DNA of 64,000 nt from Climacium dendroides (lineage: Eukaryota > Streptophyta > Bryopsida > Hypnales > Climaciaceae). The translations under genes and the position numbers were made by a program. The notes under the pieces were generated by a model. The model saw nothing but the letters and a program-made list of their open reading frames with translations. It had not been told where the DNA came from and did not search any database. Location: positions 31,685,213 through 31,749,212 of the forward strand of contig OX467084.1 in assembly GCA_950106755.1 (NCBI GenBank). Reading direction: 5' to 3'. Positions 1 to 11,813 of the stretch are shown one piece after another. Position 1 is the stretch's first letter. Every line of letters begins with the position of its first letter.

Positions 1-543
1 TAGAACATGAGACCTAAAAAACATTAAATGAACAGCAAAAGACCATTTTAATTTTTTTTCAAAGATTATTGAATAGAATTTAAAAAAACACTAAAAGATC
101 TTTAATGAAATCATTAAAAAGAACATAATTTTTTCAATCAAGCCACGAACACTAAAAAGAGCATCACCTATTATACTCAAAAAAGTATATGTAAAGAAAC
201 ATGAAAAAGACCTTAAAAATGAATAGAGAAAAGAACAAAAAATGAATATCTCAAAGATTAAAATAAACAAATATAAAATATAAAAGGAAAAAAAATAACA
301 TAAGAAGGAACATGAAATGGAACTTTATGTAAGTAAAATTTCCTATAAAAAAAGATTGAAAAAGTTAGAAAAAGGAACACATAAAAGTGCTTCAATAAGT
401 ATATTTAGTAAAGACATTAAAATATACTTTAAGAAGTAATTAAAAATTACTTTAAGAAGTAAATAAAAAAACATGAAGAATAGGTAGTTAATACAAACAT
501 TCCAAATTTTTTAAAGTAGGTAAGAAAGACACTATTTAAAATT

Positions 544-712
544 AGTTTGAAGTAGTAGCTAACTAGAACACTTTTGCTTTAAAAATGTTTGAAGCAATAG
601 TTAACTACAAAATTTTTACTTTAATCCTTGTTTTAATCTAGTGTTTGAAATAGTAGTTAATAAAAACACTTTTACTTTGAAACACTTTTACTTTCAATTA
701 GTGTTTGCACCT
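544..712 (+). promoter_or_regulatory. Iterated motif upstream of the small basic gene (copy 1)
   Basis: Three imperfect units of about 50-60 bases each carry GTTTGAARYARTAGYTAACTA-like cores followed by AACACTTTTACTTT-like stretches. The block ends just before the TATA box at 731. Equivalent blocks lie upstream of the other two full copies of the gene (38640-38960 and 57610-57900). Position and repetition suggest a promoter or enhancer array; no binding protein can be named. Confidence 0.45.
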
Positions 713-730
713 AAGACCATTTTTCCAAAG

Positions 731-738
731 TATAAATA
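731..738 (+). promoter_or_regulatory. TATA box of small basic gene, copy 1
   Basis: TATAAATA lies 46 bases before the degenerate start codon at 784. The same box is 57 bases upstream of the ATG in the copies at 38537 and 57532 (both minus strand), so copy 1 has lost a few bases in the leader. Confidence 0.55.
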
Positions 739-783
739 ACATTGGACTTTCATTCATTTTGCATCCCTATTTGACTTCTTCTC

Positions 784-1149
784 TTGACATTATCAATGGA
801 TCCTATATCTCCTAAATCTTGGCATTTAAATCATTCTGGAAAAAGATATCCAGATCCTCCTCGTGAGAGGAAGAGTATTTGCCTAGAAAATGAGGTCCAT
901 GCATTGCTTAAAAAGAGGCCAATGAAGAAACATGGTTTGCCTCAAAAGGGAAAGATGAAGGGTGGTAAGCCAACATCTCCCAAGATACCCTCCAAGAAAC
1001 TTTTTATTTATCCCAAGGCAAGATGCCAAGCACCGACATTGGGAGCTAAACCATTGTTACATTGTGAGGCCTCCAAGCTATCATAATCAAAAAGCAAGAA
1101 GGTAGTGGAAAGGCCAACAACAAAGCCAATCTAGAGCATCTGGGATTAG
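784..1149 (+). pseudogene. Small basic protein gene, copy 1 (decayed)
   Basis: This corresponds to the 121-residue frames at 38172-38537 and 57167-57532. Here the start is TTG instead of ATG, a CAA-type codon has become TAA after residue 100, and the TGG near the C-terminus is TAG, so the product cannot be made from the original start. The surviving frame from ATG 796 keeps the family signature SPKSWHLNHSGKRYPDPP and many Lys/Arg residues. The changes are mostly C-to-T or G-to-A type, as expected for decay of methylated DNA. Family function is unknown. Confidence 0.65.
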
Positions 1150-1854
1150 CCATAGTAGGGTAGATAATTTAGCCCATTAGAATCAAAATTCAGTCTAGGG
1201 TTTTAGAGTTTAGGATTCTAGAGAATGCTCTGCACTATATTGTACTTATACAAATTTAGTATAAGGTGGTATTCTTTAAAAGCATCCATCTAAAGACTTG
1301 TCTTCCTTTCTTAGGTTTTCATGCATATAAATACTTTTAGATCATTTCCCAAAGAAAGGAAAATAAATGTGGAATTTAACACAAGTATTTTAAACAAAAA
1401 ATTCCAAGCATTATTGAATTATTTATAAATTTTCAAAGATTTTGGACACATGTACCTATTTGTAACCATTGGTCTCTTAAAATCTATCCACTTGCAATTT
1501 GTAAAGAAATGTGTAGAAATCAAAAACAATGATTGGGTCTTGCAATAGAAAAAACAATTTTTTCTTGATTCATTCAATTGCTAAAGTAGTCCATTTAATC
1601 CATAAATGATGCAGAGATTGTTTTCTAACTGGAGAATGACAAAGAATCTTTGGATGTAGGACAGAAGTGCAACTATTCATCCTCCCAATTTTGTGTGAAA
1701 AGGAAATGTCTTCTATAGTAGTTTAATTGTCTAACTTCTAATGAGTGCTTTTGCATTATTTTAAGCCAACAATTCACATGCTTAGCCTAATTATCCAAAC
1801 AAATGATTTTCACAATGACCAACTTGTTGTTTAAGGATGAAGGATCACCCCATT

Positions 1855-1857
1855 TGG
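1855..1857. other. Unoccupied target site matching the CACTA insertion (copy 1)
   Basis: The sequence around 1840-1890, read on the minus strand, is the uninterrupted version of the junction TTGGAGAGTCCA / CCAAATGGGGTGATCC that flanks the 16.45-kb element at 21014-37466. Only one CCA is present here. A further uninterrupted copy lies at 56473-56475. Confidence 0.85.
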
Positions 1858-2749
1858 ATTCTCCAACTAATAATAGGATCCATTTGAAGAAGTAAGAGCA
1901 CACTAGTATACTCTTTGTGCTTGAGGCACTTGCAAATATTGTTGTTCATGAATCAATTCAATCCTCCATCTATGACTTTGCATGCACTGATGTGAAGCAT
2001 ACCTTGTAGGGCTTTTTCTTTCATTTTTTATAAAGTGCCAAAGTGGCGATATAAAATGTTATAGTGATGCTCCAAATTTCAACATTCATCCACATATTAA
2101 ATAGAAAGTTTCACAATAGCACATATTGCATGTCCATAATTTCGTTTCATCCACAATCTAACAATTGCATCCAAGATTTTTTTATTTTTTATTTGAAATT
2201 TTCAGTGAAAAACTTCATGTTCTGTTACCATGTTTTTAGCCAAATTATTTATTTCCTAGTGCAATCTGGCACTGTGAGGCCCCCCCAAAAGTAGCCCTGA
2301 TATCTTGTATTTTCATTGTAGCCATGGTGAATTGCTGTTTCTGAAATGGCACTATGTTAAAACTTCAAAATCAAAATGCAAAACGGACTCCATGTTTGCA
2401 AGCAAGCACCCACACTGAGAGATTTGATTGATCCAATGGAATGACTTGAGGTTTCAACTGTTTTGAGTGGAATGGAAATTTTTTCTTGTGAGGATTGTCC
2501 GCATATGCTTGGGATTCCGATGCAATAAAATAGAATATGGTTTAGATATTGTATGAATGAGGTATAAATTTCTTAAGTTTGAAGTTGTCAGGTCCCAAAT
2601 CACAAGTACCGATTATCCTTGAAATTAGCTTTCTCATTAAAGCTTCTCTCACCTTGATAGAAACCTGCAACATTATCTCATTTTCACAACATTATTACAA
2701 GTCACGTTTTTAGGATGACACTTGCATCGTAAATGGGTGACTTTTAGCC

Positions 2750-2945
2750 TAGGTTGTCACAATGGACGGACGGTTTGTTCGTCTCGTCCAGTTTGTCCGT
2801 CTGTCCGAGACGTCCGATGATCCCAACCCGCCCGATGTGACAACTTAGAGGTTGTCACAGTGGACGGACGGTCCGTCCATCCCGTTCAGTTTGTCCGTCT
2901 GTCCGAGACGTCCGATGACCCTAACCTGCCTGATGTGACAACCTA
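2750..2945. mobile_element. MULE-like MITE, tandem dimer (copy in left arm)
   Basis: Two head-to-tail units of about 97 bases each begin AGGTTGTCACA and end TGTGACAAC(C/T)T; their interiors are rich in GGACGGACGG and TTTGTCCGTCTGTCCGAGACG. The whole is flanked by a 10-base duplication (ACTTTTAGCC at 2740 and GCTTTCAGCC at 2946, 8 of 10 matching). The related copy near 49143 has a single ACTTTCAGCC and no insert. A 9-10 bp duplication fits Mutator-like elements. No coding capacity. Confidence 0.75.
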
Positions 2946-3102
2946 GCTTTCAGCCCACGGGAGATGGACACCCTCTCAAATGGGCTTCCTACCTTGGCTT
3001 TGTTGTTTCCAAAATTGTTCAATACTTTGTTTGTGACTTAATCTTCTCCTGAAAATAGAGCATACACAGTATGTGAATCTGAGCGTTTGCTGGAATTTTC
3101 AG

Positions 3103-3400
3103 TTTTGCACTCCTGGGAAAGTTGAAGAGGAAGGCGTACAGTTGTTGTCCACATCCACTTGGGAATGTCGGGATCTTTTTGCATGTACAAGTTTCTAAGT
3201 ATCACCACTGTCCCGGTGCATGTGCTCATTTGCTGATTTAGTTTGAAGGCTATTGGAGATGTAATTTCTTCTGAATTGCATTGCCTACAACATGTCCAAA
3301 TGTAATTATATGCATAACACTGCTTTATGTTTCGTTTTGCAGGGCCAGTGCCAAGACTGAGAAGCTACGCACAATGAAGATACAATGAAGGTGTTGTGAG
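3103..3400 (+). pseudogene. Decayed copy of the two-exon gene fragment
   Basis: This is the counterpart of 49303-49615. The first exon (3103-3260) has lost about 25 bases in the middle and has stop codons; the acceptor near 3342 (TTTTGCAG, then GGCCAGTGCC) is still recognisable. The right-arm copy is equally degraded (about 19500-19800, minus strand). Confidence 0.5.
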
Positions 3401-5999
3401 CACATTTAAGCACATCAATGTGTGTCCGTGGTAACATTGGTCCATTTTGGTTCTCTAGATGTTTGGGTATCCACGAGGATTTCATGACGTCGTCATAAAT
3501 CTACCAATTTTTCATCTTATATCAATGACAATTTTTCTTCAATATGTGTCAAGGGTTAAATTTATTCTCACCCTCCTAGATATCCAAATCCCTATTTTGA
3601 TGTAATTGTTTTTACATTATATTAATTACATGCTGATACTTATTTATTTATAATGCTACATGGCATGGGATTGTGCATTTTAAATAAATTGTAAAGGTAG
3701 ATTTGTATTGCTATTTTTTTATTGAAAGTGTTGAATATGTTAGTATTGTTTTTGGTGTAAACATCAATATTTCATGCAAAACTAGTGCAAATGGAGCATT
3801 TCTATGCAACTTGAATTCATAATGGGACTTTGTGTACCACAATGCACATGCAATTACCCCCTTATTTTCTTAGTATACCCTAAGCATTGTATGCATGTAT
3901 CTAGAAACTTAAGATTTAGCTTGACTATATCTAATAGTAGAGTAATTAAGGTTCAATTCGAATAGAAGTTTCACTTTCATAGAGTTCATATAGTCCCTAT
4001 CAAACAAGGAATAAATCTCTTTCTAGTTAAAACATTAATATCTAACTTGCAATCCACAAGATCAAATGGTCTAAAGTTTTTAATAGTTGAAATTTAATAA
4101 GTGTTTCCATTTTCAATTGTGGTCAACCCAATCAAAAATGGCATGTTTTGACAAGTTTTCCTTTGAACCTCTAAAGTACATGCAACGAAGCTTCATAGAT
4201 GAGGACAAGTTGTTTCTTGCAATTCCATGCAAGAAAAAAAAACATGAAATCAAAGACAGCCTGCCCGAGTTCTGAAAAAGCCCAGACCAGCCTCCCTCGG
4301 CGTTTGTTAAACAGGGCCTTCAGTGTAACTATCTCGTAAGAACTCAATGAACTTCTGTAATTACTATTGCAAAGACAATATCTTCTTCAGTTTGGGATTT
4401 TATTAACACTTGGCAATTGGATCCACATACTAGATCCTGGCACAAGTTCGAATCTCTCACTACAGTCTCGAAATGCATAACTGTGGCCTCTCTTGGAGTA
4501 CATGTGCCTGTTGTTACTTTTCAAGGAAGGACATTGCATTCAAGAGCATTGTACAGTTTGTAAAGAATTGCAAGATTAAATGTAAATTAAAAAGGTTTCA
4601 CTGTTTAACGAAACACAAATTCCTCAAGATTAAACAATTAGGACATTCTCAGGCTGAAATTCCTGTCCAAACAGTGCAGCATTTGTTAACACATTCGGTC
4701 ACCACGGTCCAAGCCATTGCAGCTGGAAGCACACAAGCATCACGAGATAAAGAACCGGAAGCAATTTCAAACAAGTGAGTGAAAGAAAATGCTCACCTAG
4801 GTCAGTCAGGCGCTCGCAAACATACCAGTCAAAGTTTGCACAGTCGAATCCAAGTTGCACAGTCTCGGCTTTGGAAGAAACTGGCGTTTCTCATCTTGAG
4901 TCTCGAAATCATATTTGAGGTTTTCGTCTTGAGACACTCAAAGTTTCCGACGCTAGCTATGTCTCTCGGCATAGTTCAGTGATCATACATGTCATCGTGA
5001 TCAAAACTAGCTAGCAACAGCTGACATGGTTTCTAACTCCTTCGCATCTGCAAGACTGAACCGAAAGCACGCCGTCACCATCCCGTCTTCTAGCTAATGA
5101 ATATGTTCCTATGAATGCATTCCGAAATAACACAAGTGAAGCTCTGAAAGTGTTGATAGAAACAGACGGTCGAAGTGCAAGACTGCATGCCAATCCAGGG
5201 AATCAACACTAAAATCTATGACCGAAGCCCCCAAACACGGAGGCATACATCAACAGTGATGAAAGAACTCACCCATAATGAACCGTAGCTCCAAGTGCCT
5301 ATACCACACTCAATTTGCAGAAAGCACTCAAATATGATATCGAGACTCGAGGGGATGAACGCCAGATGGAGTGGCACTCAGTCTGTGCATGTGTAAGTGA
5401 AAATAAATGAAGCTCTGCAAGTACTTTATTCTGTTGACGTCCTGCAAAAACAGAAAAACCAACATGAAAGTTACCAAGTATTCGAATTGCTGAAACAGGG
5501 GGTGACGTGAATACAGCATGATCAGTGATGAAAGAACTCACTCGCTGGACGTGCACATCCTTGTCCCCAACCCACAGTGAACCCACATCGATCAATTTCT
5601 AAGTCACATACATGAAACTCACGAAGCTTGTGTTCTATTCGGAGTGTCCACAAACTGCAAACTCAAGAAACCTAGCACTGATAAAAACATAAAATCAAGT
5701 AACAAAACGGCGCACACTGGATTCGATGAGCAACGGTGACATTCGGCAGAACTTAAGTACTAGCTCGCTCGCTCACAACCTTGTCTAACTTCACCAAACC
5801 AGTGAAACCACACCCCTCCCCCGACATGCACATGCACCACTCCCAGCAATGAAATAGTTTCCGCCGAAAACCAAACGAGTACAAAAGGACACTCCGGCCA
5901 TCCCTGGCCAGATATTGTCGGTGGTAAGTCTACTGAGCACTCTTACTTCCTAGCAACTACAATCGTTACAATAAGAGATAGAGAGAACTGGATCAGCAC

Positions 6000-6500
6000 C
6001 TGAGATCAACCGCGTGTGGAACTCCCCCCCGCCTTGCCTCGAGAGCTGAAGTTGAAGTGAGTCTCAGATTGCAGCGTAACACATGTGCAGGACATGTGCA
6101 CAAATCCAGCTAGGCTGGAGTCCTCAATCTCAAGGCGGCACAGAAGCACATGCAGCACAGAGCACAGGCCGGCAAGCAGGGACTTAAGGAAGAATGGACT
6201 TGAGCTGCTCCAAGGCTCTGTTTATAGTAGCCAGCCAGGGCCCAGCGGGGGGAGAACCCTACTGTCTCACCGTCTGGGTCGATCACTCCCCTTGCGTTGG
6301 TGCATGCTTTCCACGCCCAGCAGCGCTGAGCATTCTTGTCGCGTCGGCCTGACTGAAAGTTATGGGCATGTGGCGTAAAAGCAACGCTGAGGAGAGACAA
6401 GTACTTACCGATGAGCAAGGGAGGGGCGTCACATTCAAGTCCGTGATCACCTTCATTTGGAATTGTGCAGCAGGTCTTTAATTTGAATTGGACCCGAATT
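6000..6500 (-). promoter_or_regulatory. Conserved TATA-bearing, GC-richer block (copy 1)
   Basis: On the minus strand the block reads through CTACTATAAACAGAGCC (TATA at 6221-6228) into a CT-rich leader. The same block occurs at 16260-16740 (plus), 51840-52400 (minus) and, with the TATA box lost, 45760-46260 (plus). It is more GC-rich than its surroundings. Reading frames across it are not conserved between copies, so a non-coding transcript or a captured 5' region is more likely than a protein gene. Confidence 0.5.
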
Positions 6501-7544
6501 GCAGGCACGATGGATCAGTGACTTGCAGGGCAAGTTAAGGCAAGGCATGATGATCCAGCCATCGCTTCCGAGCTCGAGGGCCCATGCCGCTTGTCAGTCT
6601 TCGCGTGTCGCTGGTCGTCCTGGAATTGGATGTGATGCCGTCCTGCATAAATGTTTATGCACATATCCAGTAACTAGTTAACACACTAACTGGAACTCTG
6701 GAATGTGGAGGGAAAGCAAAGTTTGAGCATCTTTTGCAGCACCCATTTTTTGGGTGTAGATGCGAAGTTTTGGAACATGCATGCTTTACTAGCGCCGTTA
6801 TCCAACAAACCGGAAAATTTTGAGACAAACTTACACTTCAACAAATTCGCAACATTCTTCATGAAACAAATTAATGTTGAAAATAATGTTCGCTGTGAAG
6901 TTTGAACCGAGTTGAGCAGCAAATGAATGTTAAATGCCGACTTTGTTATCGCACTTTAGTCAGTTTAGTGTGAATCTCACCTTGGAAGGGTGTCAGTTGA
7001 CCACACAACATGCTCTGCAAAGGGAGCACTGCTCAGCTCTTCCAGTGTGGCAGGTTGGTGCAGATCAAAACGCACAACACTTCGTGCATTGACCTACAAA
7101 GCACGTTTCCGGTTCCTGTATGCAAGGGTTTGGTGATGGACGGCAGGATGGTTGACTTAGTTCTTGATTGTTTTGTTTCTCAAATTCTTGATGAGAATTT
7201 CATATAATCAAAACGATAGGTTTAGTGTTTGTCTAGGATGATTTTCGTACTAGTCATTTAGGCTTTGTGGGAATAAGTGAAGATTGTGGTTTTTATATGG
7301 CAGCTAGAATTTCCAAGAACTCAAAGCTAGTATAAGGAAGTTTGCATGAATTGGCCTAATTTCCTTGGCTTTCAAAAGGGATGATTCTTTACTTTGAGTG
7401 TATATTCCTACATCCTCAATAGTGTTATGAAGACCTAGATAAAATTCTATTTTTGTAGCCTAGTATACAATATTATGACGATGACATTGCATTTGAATTT
7501 CCTCTAAATTGAACAAAAGCCAACACTTTGATAAGTCACATTAT

Positions 7545-8885
7545 TTTTTTGAATTGGGTAGTGGTAGGATATGGGTACCCTCAAAAGCCCTTTTGGCTCT
7601 AAAATCAGTCAGTACACTAATTTTGAATGAGTTCCTTTTCAAAACAAAATAACAAATGAATGAACCAAATGTGGTTTTGCTTTTTTTACACTTGTGGGAA
7701 ATACAAGAAAAATATTTCATTGAAATTGAAGTCTTTTAAGGATTTTAAAAGGAATTTTTCATACAAAAAATAGGATTTGTCCCAACTACACAAAAACATT
7801 GAAGGAATTTATTTAAAATTCCAAATGACGTCATTTTGGTACTCTTTTTTAATATGCAATACGTTTAGACATGTGTTATTTGAAATGATTACTTTGAAGG
7901 ATTAAAAATGTTGTTTATTTGGTGATGCAATGCCTACAACGAGGAGAGGTCACTCTATGCATTACACAATCCATGTAAGGCAAAGATTTTGGACCCCTTA
8001 CTTACTTCAGAAAATTTAATTTAAAGAAAATAAAAAAATTTGAATAGGATTTTTTACTTTAAAAGTATGTATTTTGAATTATTGATATTTTGAATTGATA
8101 ATAATTAGTTACAAATTTTTGAAATAAAAAGATACACTGTAGAGCTAAAAATAACTTTGAACCCCTTACTTCATAAAAAAATTGTCTAAAAAATGATCCC
8201 TCATTTGGATAGTGATTATAAAATGGTTGATTGTACATTTAGAAGGTAATGCTCTTTGTGTGTAACTTAAGATGCTATGATTGCCCACAAAACAAGAAGC
8301 TCCATAACTTTCACATAACTTATCCAAATGGAATGAATCAAAGCTTCCCATGTAGACAAAAACATAATCCACAAGAAAAAAATTTAATATTTTATTTTTA
8401 TTTCAATTTTTCGTGGACTTTTTTTTGTTTATACTTTCATGTTTTGAGGTTATTGTAGTAAAAGATTTTCTTCCGAGCACCAATTGAAATAAAAATGATA
8501 TTCCTAAAAAAGCATGTGCTCTTCTATTGTATGAAAAAATTTCAAAAAATCATGACAAAAATTCAAATGTAGGAGACTGTATAAAATTTATATTCTCCCC
8601 TATAGGCATGCCTACAGGAACAATGGAATTGTAGGGGTTTAAAAATGAAAGATATACTAATTAACCATAACACATTACCCATTCCTAGAGAGAGAAGAAG
8701 TTTTGAAGAGGGAAAAAATTAAGAAATTACCTCTCTACATACAATAAGACCTATAAGATCATTTTGGGTCCAAATTTATTAAAAATAGAATTCAAATGTT
8801 CTTGAGCTAAAACTATGACTTATAGCTATTTTTTATTACTAGTTCCATTTCCACTTAAAAATCATGTAATAATGATCTTTATGAA
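7545..8885 (+). repeat. Repeat module X, present in arms but not in all copies
   Basis: After TAAGTCACATTATT, copy 1 runs through 1.34 kb that the copy at 53426 lacks; the latter instead continues with other sequence and rejoins at about 53690 (matching 8890). The module recurs reversed at about 13922-15290 and partly at 55670-56110, and in the copy 1 orientation at 59450-60170 and 62880-64000. A short reading frame (8249-8458, MLFVCNLRCYDCPQNKK at its start) recurs in copies, but this follows from nucleotide similarity and does not show it is a gene. Confidence 0.6.
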
Positions 8886-9340
8886 GTGAGATATGAGTTC
8901 TCCACGATCTAGTGTATTTGAGGTTCATTTTCAAGAGCCTTCAACACTACACAAAGTCAAGATTGCAATGGATATTGTTGAATGTTTTCTTGAATAGAAA
9001 ATTTATAATGAATTATTTTGATTTTGCAAATTAGAGTTTGAAAGGAATTTCTCAAAAATATAAACTACTTGAAATAGCAATTTGGTTAGATTTTATTTGG
9101 AAAGTTAGAATTATGGTAAATTTAGTTTAAACCAACATGTTATTCACTATCTTATACATTTACAGTGAATTTTTTTTAAAAAGAAATTGAGCATATTTTG
9201 AACTCGGTATTAATTTTTTTCAATTTTTCCTTTGTGATTTCAAATTTTTACAAAAAAATCTGAAATTTTTATGGGCCCCGTCAGGAGACGCTTACGCTCC
9301 CCTGACGGGGAACTTCGGGGCACACAAGTAATTTGAAAAT

Positions 9341-9706
9341 ACCAAGCCCTACTTGGTGGCGGAGGTCGAGTGGCTGTAGGATCGACCATAGAGCCTGAGG
9401 ATGTGGAAGTGCTGGCCTCGGAAGTGGAGGCGGCTTACATGAACGATGCCATCCGGTTGTCCAACCGAGTCAGTGGGAAAGCAGACAAAGATGTCCCGGA
9501 CGATCTTTGCAAGTCCTTGTTCCCAACCCCATTTTCGTTCTGGGTGGGGAGCACGTTTGAAGGTGCGCCTGCTGAGCAACAAGCCTTGTTAGAGCTCGAA
9601 GACACTGCTGTCCGCTTAAAACGAGAGAAGGAGACGCTCAGGAACACTTTTGAATTACTTGACTGCAGCCTCAGCCGTCAAGGATGCTTTTCCGTCCACC
9701 GAATGA
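9341..9706 (+). pseudogene. Fragment of plant LON-domain (LonB-like N-terminal) protein gene
   Basis: The encoded peptides match the C-terminal part of a plant family annotated as ATP-dependent protease La (LON) domain proteins, usually predicted plastid: KPYLVAEVEWL, then EPEDVEVLASEVEA, then FWVGSTFEGAPAEQQALLEL, then AVRLKREKETLRN, then TAASAVKDAFPSTE and a stop. These pieces lie in three frames. A TAG replaces a sense codon after VEWL (9374-9376), a frameshift follows near 9383, and one extra T near 9656 shifts the last residues. It therefore looks like a captured last exon that has decayed. About 500 bases after the stop could be its 3' UTR. The family match is from recall, not a search. 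Confidence 0.75.
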
Positions 9707-10225
9707 TCGATCTCCAAGTGTCAAGGTACCAGTGGCATTGCTGCTGATTGGCATTTTTGCCGTGGCATAGCTGCAGTGATATTGTTGCTGTGGCATCTCC
9801 TTGGAATGGTGTTTCTTTGTAGTGGCAAATTGTCCTATAAGGGTCGACAATGGTGGAAGCCTTGGTGCAGAGAATCGGCATCTGCACGCTGAATAGTAGA
9901 GAGCCTTCTCGTTCTCTTGGACTTGTGTTGATTGTATCATAATAGTTACGCTTTGCTGATTGTTTGGCAACAAGATGTAGACTGCCATAGAGCTTTCGTG
10001 AAAGCATTTTTATTTTATTACAACCTCCTAGTGTGGTAGCAGATTTCTCTTTATTGTGAGTAACCGTCCTGCGTAATCACGAAAGATTACGGGGAGGATC
10101 GGTCACTGTCTCGAACACTTGAAACAAACTCAAACAGTTTAGTTTCATCAATCTCTGTGTCTGTTTGACAAATGACTGGTGGTCATGTTCCTGTCACCTT
10201 GGCGTTTGGACTTTCTGGTTGAACC
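9707..10225 (+). other. Probable captured 3' flank of the LON-domain gene
   Basis: The sequence is GC-richer than the surrounding repeat and has no open frame continuing the gene. It ends where a fragment of the host repeat family begins. Short minus-strand frames here are not supported. Confidence 0.35.
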
Positions 10226-10229
10226 TCAA

Positions 10230-10530
10230 CAACTGATCTGTATGATCCAAGGGTTCAAACCAGGGTTTGTTTGTTTTTTCATTTTTTTATGAAGTGCCAA
10301 TATAAAATGTTATAGTGGTGATCCAAATTTTAGCATTCATCCACATATTGGATAGAAAATGTCACATTTGCACATATCACATGTCTATAATTTTATTTTC
10401 ATTCACAATTTGGCAATTTCATCCAAGAATTTTTTTTAATTTGAAGTATTCTAGCAAAAACTACACTATTTTGTGCCATTTTTTAGTCAAATTATTTTTC
10501 TCTAGTGCAATCTGGCATTAGAAAGTAAAA
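10230..10530 (+). repeat. Host-repeat fragment inside the 2.8-kb insertion
   Basis: This stretch resembles 2015-2270 of copy 1 (shared runs such as AAGTGCCAATATAAAATGTT against the copy 1 equivalent, and TCTAGTGCAATCTGGCA). The insertion therefore contains sequence from the same family it inserted into. Confidence 0.6.
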
Positions 10531-10539
10531 AAAAAGGCC

Positions 10540-11290
10540 TTGGTTCAAATTGCTCTTGAGAAGAATGAAAGGTTATGGGGCTACACTTGGCTTCCATTTA
10601 TTCAAACATCCACTCTATTGTGTATGCATTCATCCAAAATGCAACAATTTTGTTTAGAAGATTTGTAGCAATTTAGTGATTTCATCTATTTGAAAAAGAT
10701 GCATCTTTGTACATTCCTTCCAAAAAAAACATTGCCCAAACTAGTCAAAACACTCAGAAAAACAACACTACTAATTTGTGTCAAAGAATATTTATCTCAT
10801 CTAGAAAATTAATATCAAAATAAAATTACATTTTTTTGTGGAAAAGTGGAATAATATGATAATATACCAAATATACTCAAAAATCTGCAATTTTCACCAG
10901 AGATGTATATTATAGCGTATAGCATCATGGTGTAAATCAAAGGAATTTTTTCATTTTAAAATTAGAAAATCAACAAACCATGGGTATTGGTCCAAAGTTC
11001 ATATTGCTATAAAATATAAAAATTTATGAATTTTTCAAAATTTCTGATTGGAGTAGAAACAAAGCTTGATAAGCTTCATTTCATTAGCTTCATATAATTT
11101 TTATGGCTAAATTTCACATCAAGAGCAAATAGTAAGAAATGATAAAAATACACTACAAAGGTGATCGATGGATTAAACATCTTCTTCTTTAAAAAAGTCA
11201 ATAATACCACAATGAGAAATTTACAATTCTATTCACAAAAAATATATTTGAATAACTTTCGGAAAAGAATTTGGATGAATTTCTTTTTAT
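10540..11290. other. AT-rich stretch without a gene
   Basis: No supported coding frame, RNA gene or repeat structure was seen, apart from homopolymer runs. Confidence 0.4.
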
Positions 11291-11813
11291 GGGCCCCATT
11301 AGGAGATGCTTACGCTCCCCTGACAACAGAACTTTAGAGCACTGCCGGGGGACGTCAAGGGACGTTGGGGAACGTTAGGAAATTGGTGATTGAATTTTCA
11401 AATTACTTGTGTAGGACGTTGAATTGGTGATCAAATTTGGAAATTGTTTCTATGCAACATTGAATTGGGTTGATAAAAAGGCTTGCATCCTAACATTGCC
11501 AGTATCAACGTCGGTTTCTTTTGCTTCTTCAAATCTAACAAAACAACATATGCAAAGCAATTACGTCAAGATTTGCAAAAATGAAATTCATGTAGAAGAG
11601 GACGAAAGGAATATCTAGACTGATGTTCTACCATCTTAATTTACGCCAAAGAAGCAAAGAACCAAAGAGAAACATACCTATTGGCCATTGCCTTGCCCAT
11701 TGCAAGCACTTGTTTGAAATTTATAATATCTATAGATCCAAAAAGATGATACAAACAACATAAATCAAACTCCCCATCTTATATGAAGTCCAACGTAAAG
11801 AAATATAAACCAT

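Larger units (their letters stand above)
1..8895 (+). repeat. Left arm of a giant inverted repeat (host repeat family, copy 1)
   Basis: Bases 1-8895 read as the reverse complement of 13922-21013 joined to 37467-39345. Landmarks match in reverse order: the first 50 bases pair with about 39295-39345, the small basic reading frame at 784 pairs with 38172-38537, the GGACGG-rich MITE at 2750 pairs with 19905, the TATA block near 6225 pairs with 16512, and 8250-8458 pairs with 14361-14570. Similarity is high throughout; for example the frames at 7010-7207 and 15622-15819 differ by one residue. The arm is cut by the window start, because its partner stays similar to other copies to about 39834. I see no transposase in it, so the family's class is unknown. 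Confidence 0.85.

Noticed and set aside
3457..3897. 440-bp block absent from copy 3 as a further transposon
   Set aside because: TCTAGA-like bases occur at both edges, but no terminal repeats or convincing target copies were found; a deletion in copy 3 explains it equally well.
6085..6508. Overlapping open frames of 97 and 132 codons on both strands in the GC-richer block
   Set aside because: Frames shift between the copies at 6110, 16278 and 52124, and they span the TATA box, so they follow from base composition and repeat identity.
8249..8458. Frame starting MLFVCNLRCYDCPQNKK found again at 14361, 59505 and 63477
   Set aside because: It recurs because the DNA repeats. It lacks a promoter, the C-terminal part differs in frame or stop position between copies, and the opposite strand is just as open.
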